A stretch of DNA of 29,389 nt from an uncultured Clostridia bacterium (GTDB lineage Bacteria > Bacillota > Clostridia > Christensenellales > Borkfalkiaceae): assembly GCA_934248055.1 (NCBI GenBank), contig CAKQKI010000015.1, positions 1 to 29,389 on the forward strand. The letters are read 5' to 3'. Under the pieces are notes generated by a model, which was not told where the DNA came from, did no database searches, and was given only the letters and a program-made list of their open reading frames with translations. The position numbers and the translations under genes were made by a program. Below are positions 6,357 through 14,587 of this stretch, in pieces. Within the stretch, counting starts at the first letter, position 1; the number at the start of each line of letters is the position of its first letter.

Positions 6357-6633
6357 TGCCAGGCAAAAATAATACGAACCTTGCAAAAACGCCGCAATTT
6401 ACGCGCTTTTTTGCAAATTCTCGGACGGTGTACGTACAGTACTACCGTCCTTGCCTTCACAAAAAATCATCGAAAATATCGGCGTTTTTGTTGCAGGCAA
6501 GTATAACGCTGCGTTTTTAGGCTAAGACAAGGCGCAATAACGGGTTAATACTGTCCGTATAACCCGTTAGCGCAACACAGTATTAGTCAAAAACACAGCG
6601 TTAGACCAAGGTTCGTATTATTCTTGTCTGGCA
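6357..6633. mobile_element. MITE-like element, 277 bp, with about 27-bp terminal inverted repeats and flanking TA
   Basis: The left end TGCCAGGCAAAAATAATACG (6357-6376, continuing to 6383) is matched inverted by the right end finishing CTTGTCTGGCA at 6633, with about two mismatches over 27 bases. TA stands immediately outside both ends (6355-6356 and 6634-6635), as expected for a TA target duplication of the IS630/Tc1-mariner type. Inside are nested inverted repeats: CAAAAACGCCG (6384-6394) with its partner at 6480-6490, GGACGGT...ACCGTCC (6423-6450), and a long imperfect arm 6506-6602 enclosing CGGGTTA/TAACCCG. No convincing protein is encoded. It accounts for most of the gene-free stretch 6205-6739. 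Confidence 0.7.
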
Positions 6634-6645
6634 TAGAACAGATTG

Positions 6646-6674
6646 TTGTTAAAAAATAAAAAGTATGATAAAAT
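6646..6674 (+). promoter_or_regulatory. Promoter of the ABC exporter gene
   Basis: -35 TTGTTA (6646-6651), 17-base spacer, -10 TAAAAT (6669-6674) with extended TGA. It lies just outside the right end of the MITE-like element. GGAGAG (6731-6736) precedes the ATG at 6740. Confidence 0.65.
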
Positions 6675-6739
6675 ACAGTCGTAAATATAGCGTCGGGGGA
6701 CGAGAATAATTTAAACCACGGCGCGGAATCGGAGAGTTT

Positions 6740-9577
6740 ATGATTGAAATTAAAAACATTGTAAAAACCTATCGTCCGAAAAAGGGCGGCGTGGTGACGG
6801 CTCTTAACGACGTGAGTTTAAAATTCCCCGAAAAAGGGCTTGTTTTTATTCTCGGAAAATCGGGTAGCGGTAAGTCTACTCTTCTGAACGTGATGGGCGG
6901 TCTTGACAATGCCGACAGCGGAGAAATAATTATAAAAGGGAAATCGTCAAAAGATTTTTCCGCGGGCGATTTTGACAGTTACCGCAATACTTATCTCGGT
7001 TTTATTTTTCAGGAGTACAATATTTTAGAAGATTTTAACGTGGGGGCGAATATCGCGCTTGCGCTGAAACTTCAGGGCGAAAAGGCAGCCGATGAGAAAA
7101 TCAACGAGATTTTGGACGAAGTGGGGCTTTCGGGCTACGGAAGAAGAAAGCCGAACGAATTGTCGGGCGGGCAAAAACAGCGCGTCGCAATAGCGAGAGC
7201 GCTCGTTAAGAACCCCGAAATAATCATGGCTGACGAGCCAACGGGCGCGCTTGACAGCAATACCGGGATACAGGTTTTCGATACTCTTAAAAAACTTTCG
7301 GAAGATAAACTCGTAATCGTAGTATCGCACGATCGCGAATTTGCCGAAGAATACGGCGACAGGGTAATCGAATTCAAAGACGGCGCCGTTATTTCGGATA
7401 TTGAAAAACACCGCGTCGAAGCCGAAACGGAAAGCGGCGGCGCGCAAAATTACAACGGAAAACTTTTGCGATTTCCAAAGGGCTATAAACTGACCGCATC
7501 CGACGTTAAGCGTATCAACGCTTATCTTGAAAACGACGAAGCGTTTTTATCTCTTGACAAAAAGGTGAATTCCGACGTAAAAACCGCGTCGCGCATCGAT
7601 GAAAACGGCAGAATAGAAATTTTTTCCGCTACTGACGAAAGCACGATAAAAACGTCTCACGATAAACCTTTCAGGCTTATAAAATCGCGCATGCCGCTAA
7701 AAGAAAGTTTTAAAATGGGCGTAAGCGGTATGAAAACCAAGCCTTTCAGGCTTATAGTTACGATATTTTTGTGTTTCGTATGCTTTGCCATGTTCGGAAT
7801 CGTAGACAGTTTTGCCGCTTACGACAGTAAAACGGCGATCGTAAATTCTATACACGACAGCGGAATTAAATATACCACGTTTAAAAAAATGGTTGAAATC
7901 GACGGTTACGGCGAAGAATATTTTATTGAAAAAAAGTTATCCGACGCCGATATCGTTCAATTGAAAATGAAAACGGGGCTTGACCTTTTACCCGTGCTTT
8001 CCGAGAAAAACAGCGGATATTTCGGCAGCGGCGCAAGCATTTCGGACAGTTTTTTAAAAGAAGCGAAAAGCAACGTGTATAACGGGGATATTTCGGGCGT
8101 GGTGGGAATAAGCGGCGACGCGCTTAAAAAACACAATCTTGCGCTCGGAGCGGGCAGATTGCCGTCTGCGGCGGGAGAAATCGCAATCAGCGATTACGCT
8201 TTCGATTGCTTTAAAAAATGGGGTTATTCGCACGTCAACACGGACGGCGAATCCGACGAAAGTAAAAATATAGCGGCTTCGGACATAAAAACCGCTCAGG
8301 ATTTTATCGCAAAAGAACCCAACGTAAAAATAAGCGGCAGCGTTTTAAGCGGAGTGTTCAGAATAACGGGCGTTGTAAACACGGGATACGATTACGGCAG
8401 ATACGCCATTCTTGACAAAAGCGTTGACAGCGACGACGCTCTCGGCTACTATATATTGCAAAATCAATTTGACAGCGAGCGCGGCAGCGCGTTTTCGGGA
8501 ATGCTTTTCGGCGGAGCGAATTTTATTGAAGAATATCTTGCTTATAAAGGCGTTGGCGGCGAAATTACCGATAAGGCGAGCCTTGAATTCAAAGAGATAA
8601 ACGGCAAGACTTACGGAATGTATATGGGCGGCAATTATAGCCGATATTTTACTAAAAGTGATTATTCCGACGTTGCGTATTTCGAGAACGGCAAAACCGC
8701 CCTTTACGAAAACGAAATCGCGCTCGGCGTAAACGCGGTGGTGAGCGCGCTCGAAAACGTGTATTACTCCGACGAAGCCGTTATGGAATCGCTCAGAAGT
8801 TTAATAATAGAAAAGACTAATCAGAGCGAAATAATAAACACTTTAAAACCCCTTCTCGACGGCGCGAAAATAAAAATGTCGTGCGGGGGAAGTTTCAGCG
8901 CGTATTTTACCGAAATCGTTTCGGTAAAAGGGTTTTTCTTTGACGACGGCGACGTTGACGGAAGTTTTATAGGTATGTCAGACGAACTTGCAACAAGACT
9001 TAAATCGGTGCCGACAGGAAAGTATCAGATGGCTGTATCGGGCGAAAAAATTTCAAAAACCGACCTTGAAAAAATAGTTGATTTTTCTATGAAAAGCGAA
9101 AACGGGGTTAAATATTCGCTTGTAAATTACGTCGTTTCGGTAGAAAATATGATAGGTTCGCTTATAAAATCGGTAGCGAAAATTTTGCTGTACGTAGGCA
9201 TAGGCGTGTTCGTATTCGCGGTTATTCTGTTTATGAGTTATATTTCCGCGTCGGTATCGTATAAAAAACGCGAAATAGGAATTTTAAGGGCGGTGGGCGC
9301 GCGTTCGAGCGACGTTTTCGGCGTATTCTTTAACGAAGCGCTCGTCATTGCGCTTATAGTTTTCGCGCTTGCAACTATAGGAAGCGGCGTTTCGGTTGCC
9401 GTTACGAATTCGGCGTTAAGATCGTCTTACGGATTGCCCATAACGCTTTTGAGTTACGGTATCCGCGAAGCGGGCATTATTCTTTTAGGCTGCGTTGTTA
9501 CCGCGCTTTTCGCAAGTTTTATTCCCGTTCTGAAAATAGCGCGTAAAAAACCCGTTGACGCGATTAAAAACAGATAG
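6740..9577 (+). CDS. ABC transporter, N-terminal ATPase fused to FtsX-like permease (MacB-type layout)
   Basis: 945 residues. The ATPase domain comes first: Walker A GKSGSGKST (39-47), LSGGQKQR signature (from 141), Walker B IIMADEPTGALD, and SHD. After a linker a single membrane helix (about 336-358) leads into an external domain of roughly 450 residues. Three more helices follow (about 812-837, 863-888, 909-931), with the FtsX-type KKREIGILRAVGA loop between the first two. This is the four-helix MacB/LolCDE layout, used for mechanotransmission or export of peptides, lipoproteins or antibiotics rather than import. The external domain is larger than I would expect, so the ligand is unclear. 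It has its own promoter and GGAGAG site and appears monocistronic. Confidence 0.88.
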   Translation: MIEIKNIVKTYRPKKGGVVTALNDVSLKFPEKGLVFILGKSGSGKSTLLNVMGGLDNADSGEIIIKGKSSKDFSAGDFDSYRNTYLGFIFQEYNILEDFNVGANIALALKLQGEKAADEKINEILDEVGLSGYGRRKPNELSGGQKQRVAIARALVKNPEIIMADEPTGALDSNTGIQVFDTLKKLSEDKLVIVVSHDREFAEEYGDRVIEFKDGAVISDIEKHRVEAETESGGAQNYNGKLLRFPKGYKLTASDVKRINAYLENDEAFLSLDKKVNSDVKTASRIDENGRIEIFSATDESTIKTSHDKPFRLIKSRMPLKESFKMGVSGMKTKPFRLIVTIFLCFVCFAMFGIVDSFAAYDSKTAIVNSIHDSGIKYTTFKKMVEIDGYGEEYFIEKKLSDADIVQLKMKTGLDLLPVLSEKNSGYFGSGASISDSFLKEAKSNVYNGDISGVVGISGDALKKHNLALGAGRLPSAAGEIAISDYAFDCFKKWGYSHVNTDGESDESKNIAASDIKTAQDFIAKEPNVKISGSVLSGVFRITGVVNTGYDYGRYAILDKSVDSDDALGYYILQNQFDSERGSAFSGMLFGGANFIEEYLAYKGVGGEITDKASLEFKEINGKTYGMYMGGNYSRYFTKSDYSDVAYFENGKTALYENEIALGVNAVVSALENVYYSDEAVMESLRSLIIEKTNQSEIINTLKPLLDGAKIKMSCGGSFSAYFTEIVSVKGFFFDDGDVDGSFIGMSDELATRLKSVPTGKYQMAVSGEKISKTDLEKIVDFSMKSENGVKYSLVNYVVSVENMIGSLIKSVAKILLYVGIGVFVFAVILFMSYISASVSYKKREIGILRAVGARSSDVFGVFFNEALVIALIVFALATIGSGVSVAVTNSALRSSYGLPITLLSYGIREAGIILLGCVVTALFASFIPVLKIARKKPVDAIKNR

Positions 9578-9609
9578 TTATTCAAGACGTTATCTTTTCG
9601 GATAATTGC

Positions 9610-9639
9610 TTGTAATTTTAATAAGGAATGGTGTAAAAT
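9610..9639 (+). promoter_or_regulatory. Promoter of the nitroreductase gene (probably leaderless)
   Basis: -35 TTGTAA (9610-9615), 18-base spacer, -10 TAAAAT (9634-9639). Six bases later comes the ATG at 9646, so the start point should coincide with the start codon. The AAGGA at 9623-9627 is too far upstream (18 bases) to be the ribosome binding site. Confidence 0.5.
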
Positions 9640-9645
9640 AAAAAT

Positions 9646-10161
9646 ATGGAATATTTCGATTTAATTAAAAAAAGATATTCGGTAAGAGATTTTAAAAACT
9701 CTCCCGTCGAAGACGAAAAAATCGCCGCGATTTTAAAAGCGGCTCAACTCGCGCCTACGGCTAAAAACACGCAGTGCCAAAAAATTTACGTTCTTAAAAG
9801 CAAAAGCGCGTTGGAAAAAATACGTTCCGTAACGCCGTGCGCGTTCAACGCTCCGCTCGTTTTTATAACGTGCGCAAATCTTGATAAGCAGTGTTTTTTG
9901 CATTTTAATCCCGAACACAGCCTTAAAGAAACGGACGTTGCAATCGTTCAGACTCAAATGATGCTTGCCGCCGAAGATCTCGGTCTCGGCACTTGCTGGG
10001 TGTGTTATTTCGACGCCGACAAGTTGAAAAAAACATTCGGCTTGCCCGAAAACGTTGAACCGCTTAATTTGCTTGTGGCGGGGTACCCGTCTGAAAACGC
10101 AAAGCCTTCGGAGCGGCACGGTATGCGCGCGCCGTATACGGAATATACGGAATTTCTTTAA
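9646..10161 (+). CDS. Nitroreductase-family FMN-dependent oxidoreductase
   Basis: 171 residues, a compact member of the family. It opens with the classic LIKKRYSVRDF (about 6-16), in which the Arg/Ser/Arg residues contact the FMN phosphate, followed by LKAAQLAPTAKNTQ. A late GLGTCWVCYF segment and LNLLVAGYP close the fold. Members reduce nitro-compounds, quinones or flavins with NAD(P)H as cytosolic homodimers; the true substrate cannot be told. The gene is followed by two hairpins (10213-10236 and 10262-10293), the second with a T-run. No ribosome binding site is close to the ATG. Confidence 0.85.
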   Translation: MEYFDLIKKRYSVRDFKNSPVEDEKIAAILKAAQLAPTAKNTQCQKIYVLKSKSALEKIRSVTPCAFNAPLVFITCANLDKQCFLHFNPEHSLKETDVAIVQTQMMLAAEDLGLGTCWVCYFDADKLKKTFGLPENVEPLNLLVAGYPSENAKPSERHGMRAPYTEYTEFL

Positions 10162-10212
10162 AAAACGAGCGATATTCGTTTTTAAAACGGTTATCTCAAA
10201 AAATAAAATAAC

Positions 10213-10236
10213 GCCGCGGGAAAATATTCCCGCGGC
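10213..10236. terminator. Perfect 10-bp GC-rich hairpin between convergent genes
   Basis: GCCGCGGGAA (10213-10222), AATA loop, TTCCCGCGGC (10227-10236). It lacks a clean T-run on either side, so it may act with the next hairpin or simply block or stabilise transcript ends. Confidence 0.55.
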
Positions 10237-10261
10237 AAAATTATTTATAAAAGTTGTTTTT

Positions 10262-10293
10262 CGCGGCGGAACGGGCGTTTCGCCGCGTTTTTT
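10262..10293 (+). terminator. Terminator of the nitroreductase gene
   Basis: CGCGGCG (10262-10268) pairs with CGCCGCG (10281-10287), followed by six T (10288-10293). Confidence 0.75.
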
Positions 10294-10303
10294 ATATTTC
10301 CGG

Positions 10304-11686
10304 TTAAATATCGATTTGCGCAGCCGCGTATTTCAAGGTTTTTTTATACAGTAATTTATACCATATAAACTGCATTACGCCCGTTAAAAACCACGAAGCG
10401 GGATAAACCGCCATTAAAAGAGTGTAAGAGCGGTTTATGGGGAATACGAATAAAAGATATATAAGCCTGAATCCGCAAACGCCCAGAACGGAAATTATCA
10501 TAGGCACGGTTTTGCTGTTCAGTCCTTTTGCGGCTCCTATCGAAATTTCCGAAAATCCCCACACGAAGTAAAATGGAACGCATATAAGAAAACCCGTGTT
10601 CGCAACCGAAATCGTAGCGTCCGACGACGTGAAAATACGGAAAACGGGATACCTTAAAAGTATGAACGACGCGCTGACCGCGGCGGTTATTCCAAGGCAT
10701 AAAAACATAGCCGTTTTTTCTATTTTTCCGATAAACTTATAATTTCTCGCGCCGTAATTCTGCGCCACGAACGCAATCGTTGCCTGTGAAAGCGCGGACG
10801 TTACCGACGAAATGTAATTAGAAACCGTAGTGTGAAGGGTAAACCCCGCTTCCATCGTTTCGCCGAGTTCGACGATATACGCGTTCACGAGAATGTTCGT
10901 TACGCTGAAAGTGGTCGATTGCAATCCCGAAGGTATTCCGATAAAAAGTATTTGCTTAAACTGTCTGAAATCGATTTTGAAATTTTTGAATGAAAATTTA
11001 CAGGCGTCGTTACGCATTGCGAGAACAACCATAACCGCAACTGCCGAAAAAGCCTGAGAAATAATCGTTGCGAGAGCGACTCCCGCAACGTCCGTTTTAA
11101 AAACGATAACGAAAAACAAGTTCAGAGCGACGTTAATAAGTCCCGAAACGGTAAGAATTATAAACGGTTTTTTTGTATCGCCGCACGCTCTCAGTATAGC
11201 CGTTCCGAAATTATATACGAGAGTGAACGGAAGCCCTGCGAAAATTATTTTTATGTATTGATCGGCAAGTCTGAAAAGTTTACCTTCGCAGTTTATGAGC
11301 GACAGAATTTTTTCGGAAAGCAAAACTCCCGCAAGTCCGCCTGCGATACCGAATATCAAAGACATTATAACCGACGTATGCACGGCTCGCGATACGGCGT
11401 TTTCGTCGCCCGCGCCTATAAGTTGGGCAACTACGATATTCGCCCCGAGCGACAAGCCGAGAAACAGATTGACCAGAAGTCCCGTAACGGGCGCGGTGAC
11501 GCCGACAGCCGCAAGCGAAGTGTCAGGATGTTCGGCAAATTTGCCTACCACCGCAAGATCCGCAGAGTTATATAAAAATTGCAGAAATACCGTCAGGGCA
11601 AGGGGAACCGAAAAGACGATGAGTTTTTTCGCTATCGGTCCGCACGTCATATCGATTGAATAAGATTTTTTCTCCGAAATTTTCAT
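10304..11686 (-). CDS. MATE-family multidrug/sodium efflux transporter
   Basis: 460 residues, the normal length for the family, with about twelve hydrophobic helices in two similar halves. The opening PIAKKLIVFSVPLALTVFLQFLYNSADLAVVGKF is the typical MATE helix 1 region, and LFLGLSLGANIVVAQLIGAG matches helix 2 and its loop. It should export cationic or aromatic compounds in exchange for Na+ or H+ at the cytoplasmic membrane. No ribosome binding site is visible before the ATG. The start codon lies only 14 bases after a terminator-like hairpin (11701-11726) belonging to the aldolase gene, so expression may depend on read-through. Confidence 0.9.
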   Translation of the reverse strand: MKISEKKSYSIDMTCGPIAKKLIVFSVPLALTVFLQFLYNSADLAVVGKFAEHPDTSLAAVGVTAPVTGLLVNLFLGLSLGANIVVAQLIGAGDENAVSRAVHTSVIMSLIFGIAGGLAGVLLSEKILSLINCEGKLFRLADQYIKIIFAGLPFTLVYNFGTAILRACGDTKKPFIILTVSGLINVALNLFFVIVFKTDVAGVALATIISQAFSAVAVMVVLAMRNDACKFSFKNFKIDFRQFKQILFIGIPSGLQSTTFSVTNILVNAYIVELGETMEAGFTLHTTVSNYISSVTSALSQATIAFVAQNYGARNYKFIGKIEKTAMFLCLGITAAVSASFILLRYPVFRIFTSSDATISVANTGFLICVPFYFVWGFSEISIGAAKGLNSKTVPMIISVLGVCGFRLIYLLFVFPINRSYTLLMAVYPASWFLTGVMQFIWYKLLYKKTLKYAAAQIDI

Positions 11687-11694
11687 AACAGATA

Positions 11695-11726
11695 AATAAA
11701 CGCTACCGCAATAAAATGCGGTAGCG
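11695..11726 (-). terminator. Terminator-like hairpin between the aldolase and MATE genes
   Basis: On the minus strand CGCTACCGCA (11717-11726) pairs perfectly with TGCGGTAGCG (11701-11710), followed by TTTATTT. It lies in the 59-base gap between fba and the MATE gene, both on the minus strand. Confidence 0.75.
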
Positions 11727-11745
11727 CGTTTTTATTAACGCTATA

Positions 11746-12720
11746 TTATAAGCATTCGCCCGCTTTGCCCGCGCAGCCGAGAACGTCTTTAAGTTTATGC
11801 CTTACGAGTTCTTTTATATTCGCTCTTGCGGGTTTAAGATATTCTCTCGGGTCGAACTTTTCGGGGTGTTCCGCAAAGAATTTTCTTATAGTTCCCGTCA
11901 TCGCAAGACGAAGGTCGGAGTCGATGTTGATTTTGCATACGGCAAGTCTGCTTGCTTCTCTCAACTGTTCTTCGGGAACGCCGATGGCGTTGGGCATTTT
12001 TCCGCCGAATTCGTTGACCATTTTAACGTATTCCTGCGGAACGGAAGACGAGCCGTGAAGGACTATCGGGAATCCGGGAAGGCGTTTTGAAACGTCTTCG
12101 AGAATATCGAAACGAAGAGCGGGGGGAACGAGAATGCCTTGTTCGTTGAGAGTGCATTGTTCGGGTTTGAATTTGTACGCGCCGTGAGAAGTGCCGATTG
12201 CGATTGCAAGCGAGTCAACGCCCGTAGCGTTTACGAATTCTTCTACTTCTTCGGGTCTTGTATAAGAACCTACGGCGTGAGAAACTTCGTCTTCTATACC
12301 CGCAAGCGTGCCGAGTTCGCCTTCAACCACAACGCCGTGATCGTGAGCGTAATCGACTACTTTTTTGGTAAGCGCAATATTATCTTTAAAAGAATGAGAA
12401 GAACCGTCTATCATAACCGACGTAAATCCGCCGTCTATGCAAGCCTTGCACGTTTCGAAGTCGGGACCGTGATCGAGATGAAGAACGATGGGAATGTCGG
12501 GACATTCTATTACCGCCGCTTCCACGAGTTTTACGAGATAAGTGTGGTTAGCGTATGCGCGCGCGCCTTTGGAAACCTGTAAAATTACGGGCGCTTTTTC
12601 TTCCTGACACGCTTCGGTTATACCCTGAACGATTTCCATATTGTTCACGTTGAACGCGCCGATAGCGTAGCCGTTCTTGTAGGCTTGTTCAAACATTTTT
12701 TTGCTTGTTACTAATGCCAT
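11746..12720 (-). CDS. fba: Class II fructose-1,6-bisphosphate aldolase
   Basis: 324 residues. A zinc-dependent (beta/alpha)8-barrel enzyme that interconverts fructose-1,6-bisphosphate with dihydroxyacetone phosphate and glyceraldehyde-3-phosphate in glycolysis. Seen: MALVTSKKMFEQAYKNGYAIGAFNVNN at the start, the H81-L-D83-H84-G zinc and catalytic motif, VEGELG, IGTSHGAYK and VLHGSS with further zinc histidines, and a C-terminal KINIDSDLRLAMTGTIRKFF. It matches the Gram-positive FbaA branch well. GGAGG (12729-12733, minus strand) precedes the ATG, and a promoter lies at 12761-12789. A closely related tagatose-bisphosphate aldolase is the only alternative. Confidence 0.95.
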   Translation of the reverse strand: MALVTSKKMFEQAYKNGYAIGAFNVNNMEIVQGITEACQEEKAPVILQVSKGARAYANHTYLVKLVEAAVIECPDIPIVLHLDHGPDFETCKACIDGGFTSVMIDGSSHSFKDNIALTKKVVDYAHDHGVVVEGELGTLAGIEDEVSHAVGSYTRPEEVEEFVNATGVDSLAIAIGTSHGAYKFKPEQCTLNEQGILVPPALRFDILEDVSKRLPGFPIVLHGSSSVPQEYVKMVNEFGGKMPNAIGVPEEQLREASRLAVCKINIDSDLRLAMTGTIRKFFAEHPEKFDPREYLKPARANIKELVRHKLKDVLGCAGKAGECL

Positions 12721-12760
12721 ATTATAATCCTCCGTGATTGATTTTTAATTTATTAACATA

Positions 12761-12789
12761 ATTATACACTAATTATTTTCAAAGCGCAA
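12761..12789 (-). promoter_or_regulatory. Promoter of fba
   Basis: Minus strand: -35 TTGCGC (12784-12789), 17-base spacer, -10 TATAAT (12761-12766). It is back to back with the promoter at 12811-12839. Confidence 0.6.
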
Positions 12790-12810
12790 TCGTTTTAACC
12801 TTATAAATCG

Positions 12811-12839
12811 TTTACTTTTTAACAAAGTTATGGTAAAAT
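12811..12839 (+). promoter_or_regulatory. Promoter of the first NMT1-type ABC importer operon
   Basis: -35 TTTACT (12811-12816), 17-base spacer, -10 TAAAAT (12834-12839) with extended TGG. It has the same -35 and extended element as the four-helix-bundle promoter. Confidence 0.65.
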
Positions 12840-12847
12840 TTTTTATA

Positions 12848-12867
12848 GACCGCGGTCACCTGCGGTC
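12848..12867 (+). promoter_or_regulatory. Leader palindrome upstream of the binding-protein gene
   Basis: GACCGC (12848-12853) can pair with GCGGTC (12862-12867). GACCGCGGTC (12848-12857) is itself a perfect palindrome, and GCGGTCA occurs twice. It sits about 10 bases after the -10 and just before the AGGGAA ribosome binding site, so it fits an operator or a translation-limiting hairpin. It does not match a TPP or other riboswitch that I know. Confidence 0.45.
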
Positions 12868-12882
12868 AAGGGAACGTTATAT

Positions 12883-13818
12883 ATGAGAAAAAGTTTTATT
12901 AAGATAATAGCGGTTTTTACGGCTGCAGTCGCGACGTTTTTCGGCTCAGGTTGCAAAATAGAAATCCGCAACGGAACGGAAGTAAACGTAACGGCGGTCG
13001 ACGGAGCGCCCGTCTTATCTCTTGCGAGCGTTATAAACGCCGAAAAAATACGCGATAAAACGGTAAAAGTTTCCGCCGTAAAATCGCCCGACAACGTTAT
13101 TACCGCTCTTTTAAACAAGTCTTCAGATATTGCCGTTATGCCCGTAAACCTTGCTTACGCCGCCTATAAAAAAAACGCGGGAATAAAAATGCTTTCGGTT
13201 AATATTTTCGGAAATCTTTATATCGCGGGGAAAGCGGACGGCGAAATAACCGTTACAGACCTTAAAGATAAAAAAATAGGCGCGGTAGGGGGCAGCGGCA
13301 CACCGCTTGCAACGTTAAAATTTTTAATGGGTAAAGATTATAACGAGTCGCTCGTTCAGGCGGTTGCGGCGACCGAAGTTGCGGCGGCGGCTCAGAAAGT
13401 TCTTAACGGAACGCTCGATTATATTCTTGCGGGCGAGCCGCAGATAACGGCGCTTAAATCGAAAGGGCTTAAAACCGTTTTCGATATGCAGAAAGCCTGG
13501 AGCGAAAAAACGGGCGGCAAACTATACACGCAGGCGGGCGTTGCGGTGAGAAAGGAGTTTTTCGATTCAAACAAAGAGTTTATCGCCGAATTTTACGAAA
13601 GACTTTCCGAAAACGCGGACTTTTTACGGGAAAATAACGATAAATTAGCAACCGTTTTCGAAAAAGCGGGAAGTTTTATCAACGCAAAATCGTTAACTTC
13701 CGAAACGCTTGAAAAATGCAATCTCGGTTGCAGGCGCGCGTCGGATATAAAAGAAGATATAAAAATCTATCTTTCCGTTCTTACAGACGATAATTCAGAC
13801 TTTTTTCTGAATTTTTAA
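12883..13818 (+). CDS. ABC transporter substrate-binding lipoprotein (NMT1/TauA-like)
   Basis: 311 residues. An N-terminal signal (MRKSFIKIIAVFTAAVA) ends in GSGC with Cys24 as the probable lipid anchor, though the lipobox is weak. The body has the periplasmic-binding fold typical of nitrate/sulfonate/taurine/thiamine-precursor binding proteins: AVMPVNLAYAAYKK, a KDKKIGAVGGSGTPLATLKF segment, and ILAGEPQITALKSKG. It starts a three-gene operon with permease and ATPase (gap 10 bases, then a 4-base overlap). The ligand cannot be deduced. It differs greatly from the second binding protein at 17307-18305, so the two importers should have different substrates. Confidence 0.8.
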   Translation: MRKSFIKIIAVFTAAVATFFGSGCKIEIRNGTEVNVTAVDGAPVLSLASVINAEKIRDKTVKVSAVKSPDNVITALLNKSSDIAVMPVNLAYAAYKKNAGIKMLSVNIFGNLYIAGKADGEITVTDLKDKKIGAVGGSGTPLATLKFLMGKDYNESLVQAVAATEVAAAAQKVLNGTLDYILAGEPQITALKSKGLKTVFDMQKAWSEKTGGKLYTQAGVAVRKEFFDSNKEFIAEFYERLSENADFLRENNDKLATVFEKAGSFINAKSLTSETLEKCNLGCRRASDIKEDIKIYLSVLTDDNSDFFLNF

Positions 13819-13828
13819 CCGTTACGCA

Positions 13829-14587
13829 ATGAAAAACAAGGTTTTTTACAATTTAATACCCGTTTTTTCCGTTGCCGCGGCTTTTATTTTATGGTTTATA
13901 GCGGCGCGGATTGCAAACAGTCCGCTCGTTTTGCCTTCTCCGAAAGAAGTTTTCAAAGAATTTTTTTCTTCGCTCGGAAGTAAAAATCTTTACGTTGCGC
14001 TCGGTTTTACGGTAATAAGAACGGCGGAGTGTTTTTTAATTTCGCTTATTTTCGGCGCGTTTTTCGGGTATTTGAAATATAAATATCCCGCCTTTGAAAG
14101 AGCGGTATATCCGTTTTCGGCTTTTTTAAGAACGGTGCCTACGATGAGCGTTATTCTCATTCTGCTCGTTTCCGTGAACTCGTCGGCAGTTCCCGTATGC
14201 GTTGCTTTTTTAATCGTATTGCCGCTCGTTTCCGCAACCGTAAAAAGCGCGCTTTCTTCGCTCGACGGCAAAATATTCGAAATGGCGGCGGTTTACGGCG
14301 TTAAAAAATCGAAAATCATAACCGCTTACGCTCTTCCCGCAGCGTTTGGTAATTCTTATTCTTCGCTTTTATCGGAATTGTCGTTATCCTTTAAAGTGGT
14401 AATATCGGCAGAAGTTATTTCCGACGCGATAAACAGCGTCGGCAGGATTATGGCGCAGTCGAAATACGATCTCGAAACGGGAAAACTTTTTGCTTACACG
14501 CTTATATGCGTTGCGGCGTCGGTTATTTTCGAAACGGCGGTAAAACTTATTGCGCGGGCAGTTTCGAAAAGGAGGGGCCGTAAATGA
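13829..14587 (+). CDS. ABC transporter permease, nitrate/sulfonate/taurine type
   Basis: 252 residues with about six membrane helices. The cytoplasmic EAA loop reads MAAVYGVKKSKIITAYALP (about residues 151-169), the coupling site for the ATPase. LPSPKEVFKEF near residue 31 is typical of SsuC/TauC-like permeases. It starts 10 bases after the binding-protein stop with no clear ribosome binding site, so translation is probably coupled. It overlaps the ATPase gene by 4 bases (ATGA). Confidence 0.85.
   Translation: MKNKVFYNLIPVFSVAAAFILWFIAARIANSPLVLPSPKEVFKEFFSSLGSKNLYVALGFTVIRTAECFLISLIFGAFFGYLKYKYPAFERAVYPFSAFLRTVPTMSVILILLVSVNSSAVPVCVAFLIVLPLVSATVKSALSSLDGKIFEMAAVYGVKKSKIITAYALPAAFGNSYSSLLSELSLSFKVVISAEVISDAINSVGRIMAQSKYDLETGKLFAYTLICVAASVIFETAVKLIARAVSKRRGRK

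Noticed and set aside
6243..6520. Two short plus-strand ORFs over the MITE-like element
   Set aside because: They run through promoter and inverted-repeat sequence, have no ribosome binding site and show no protein-like pattern.
12848..12882. TPP or other riboswitch ahead of the first NMT1-type importer
   Set aside because: The leader is only about 35 bases, with a simple palindrome; the conserved TPP riboswitch elements are missing.
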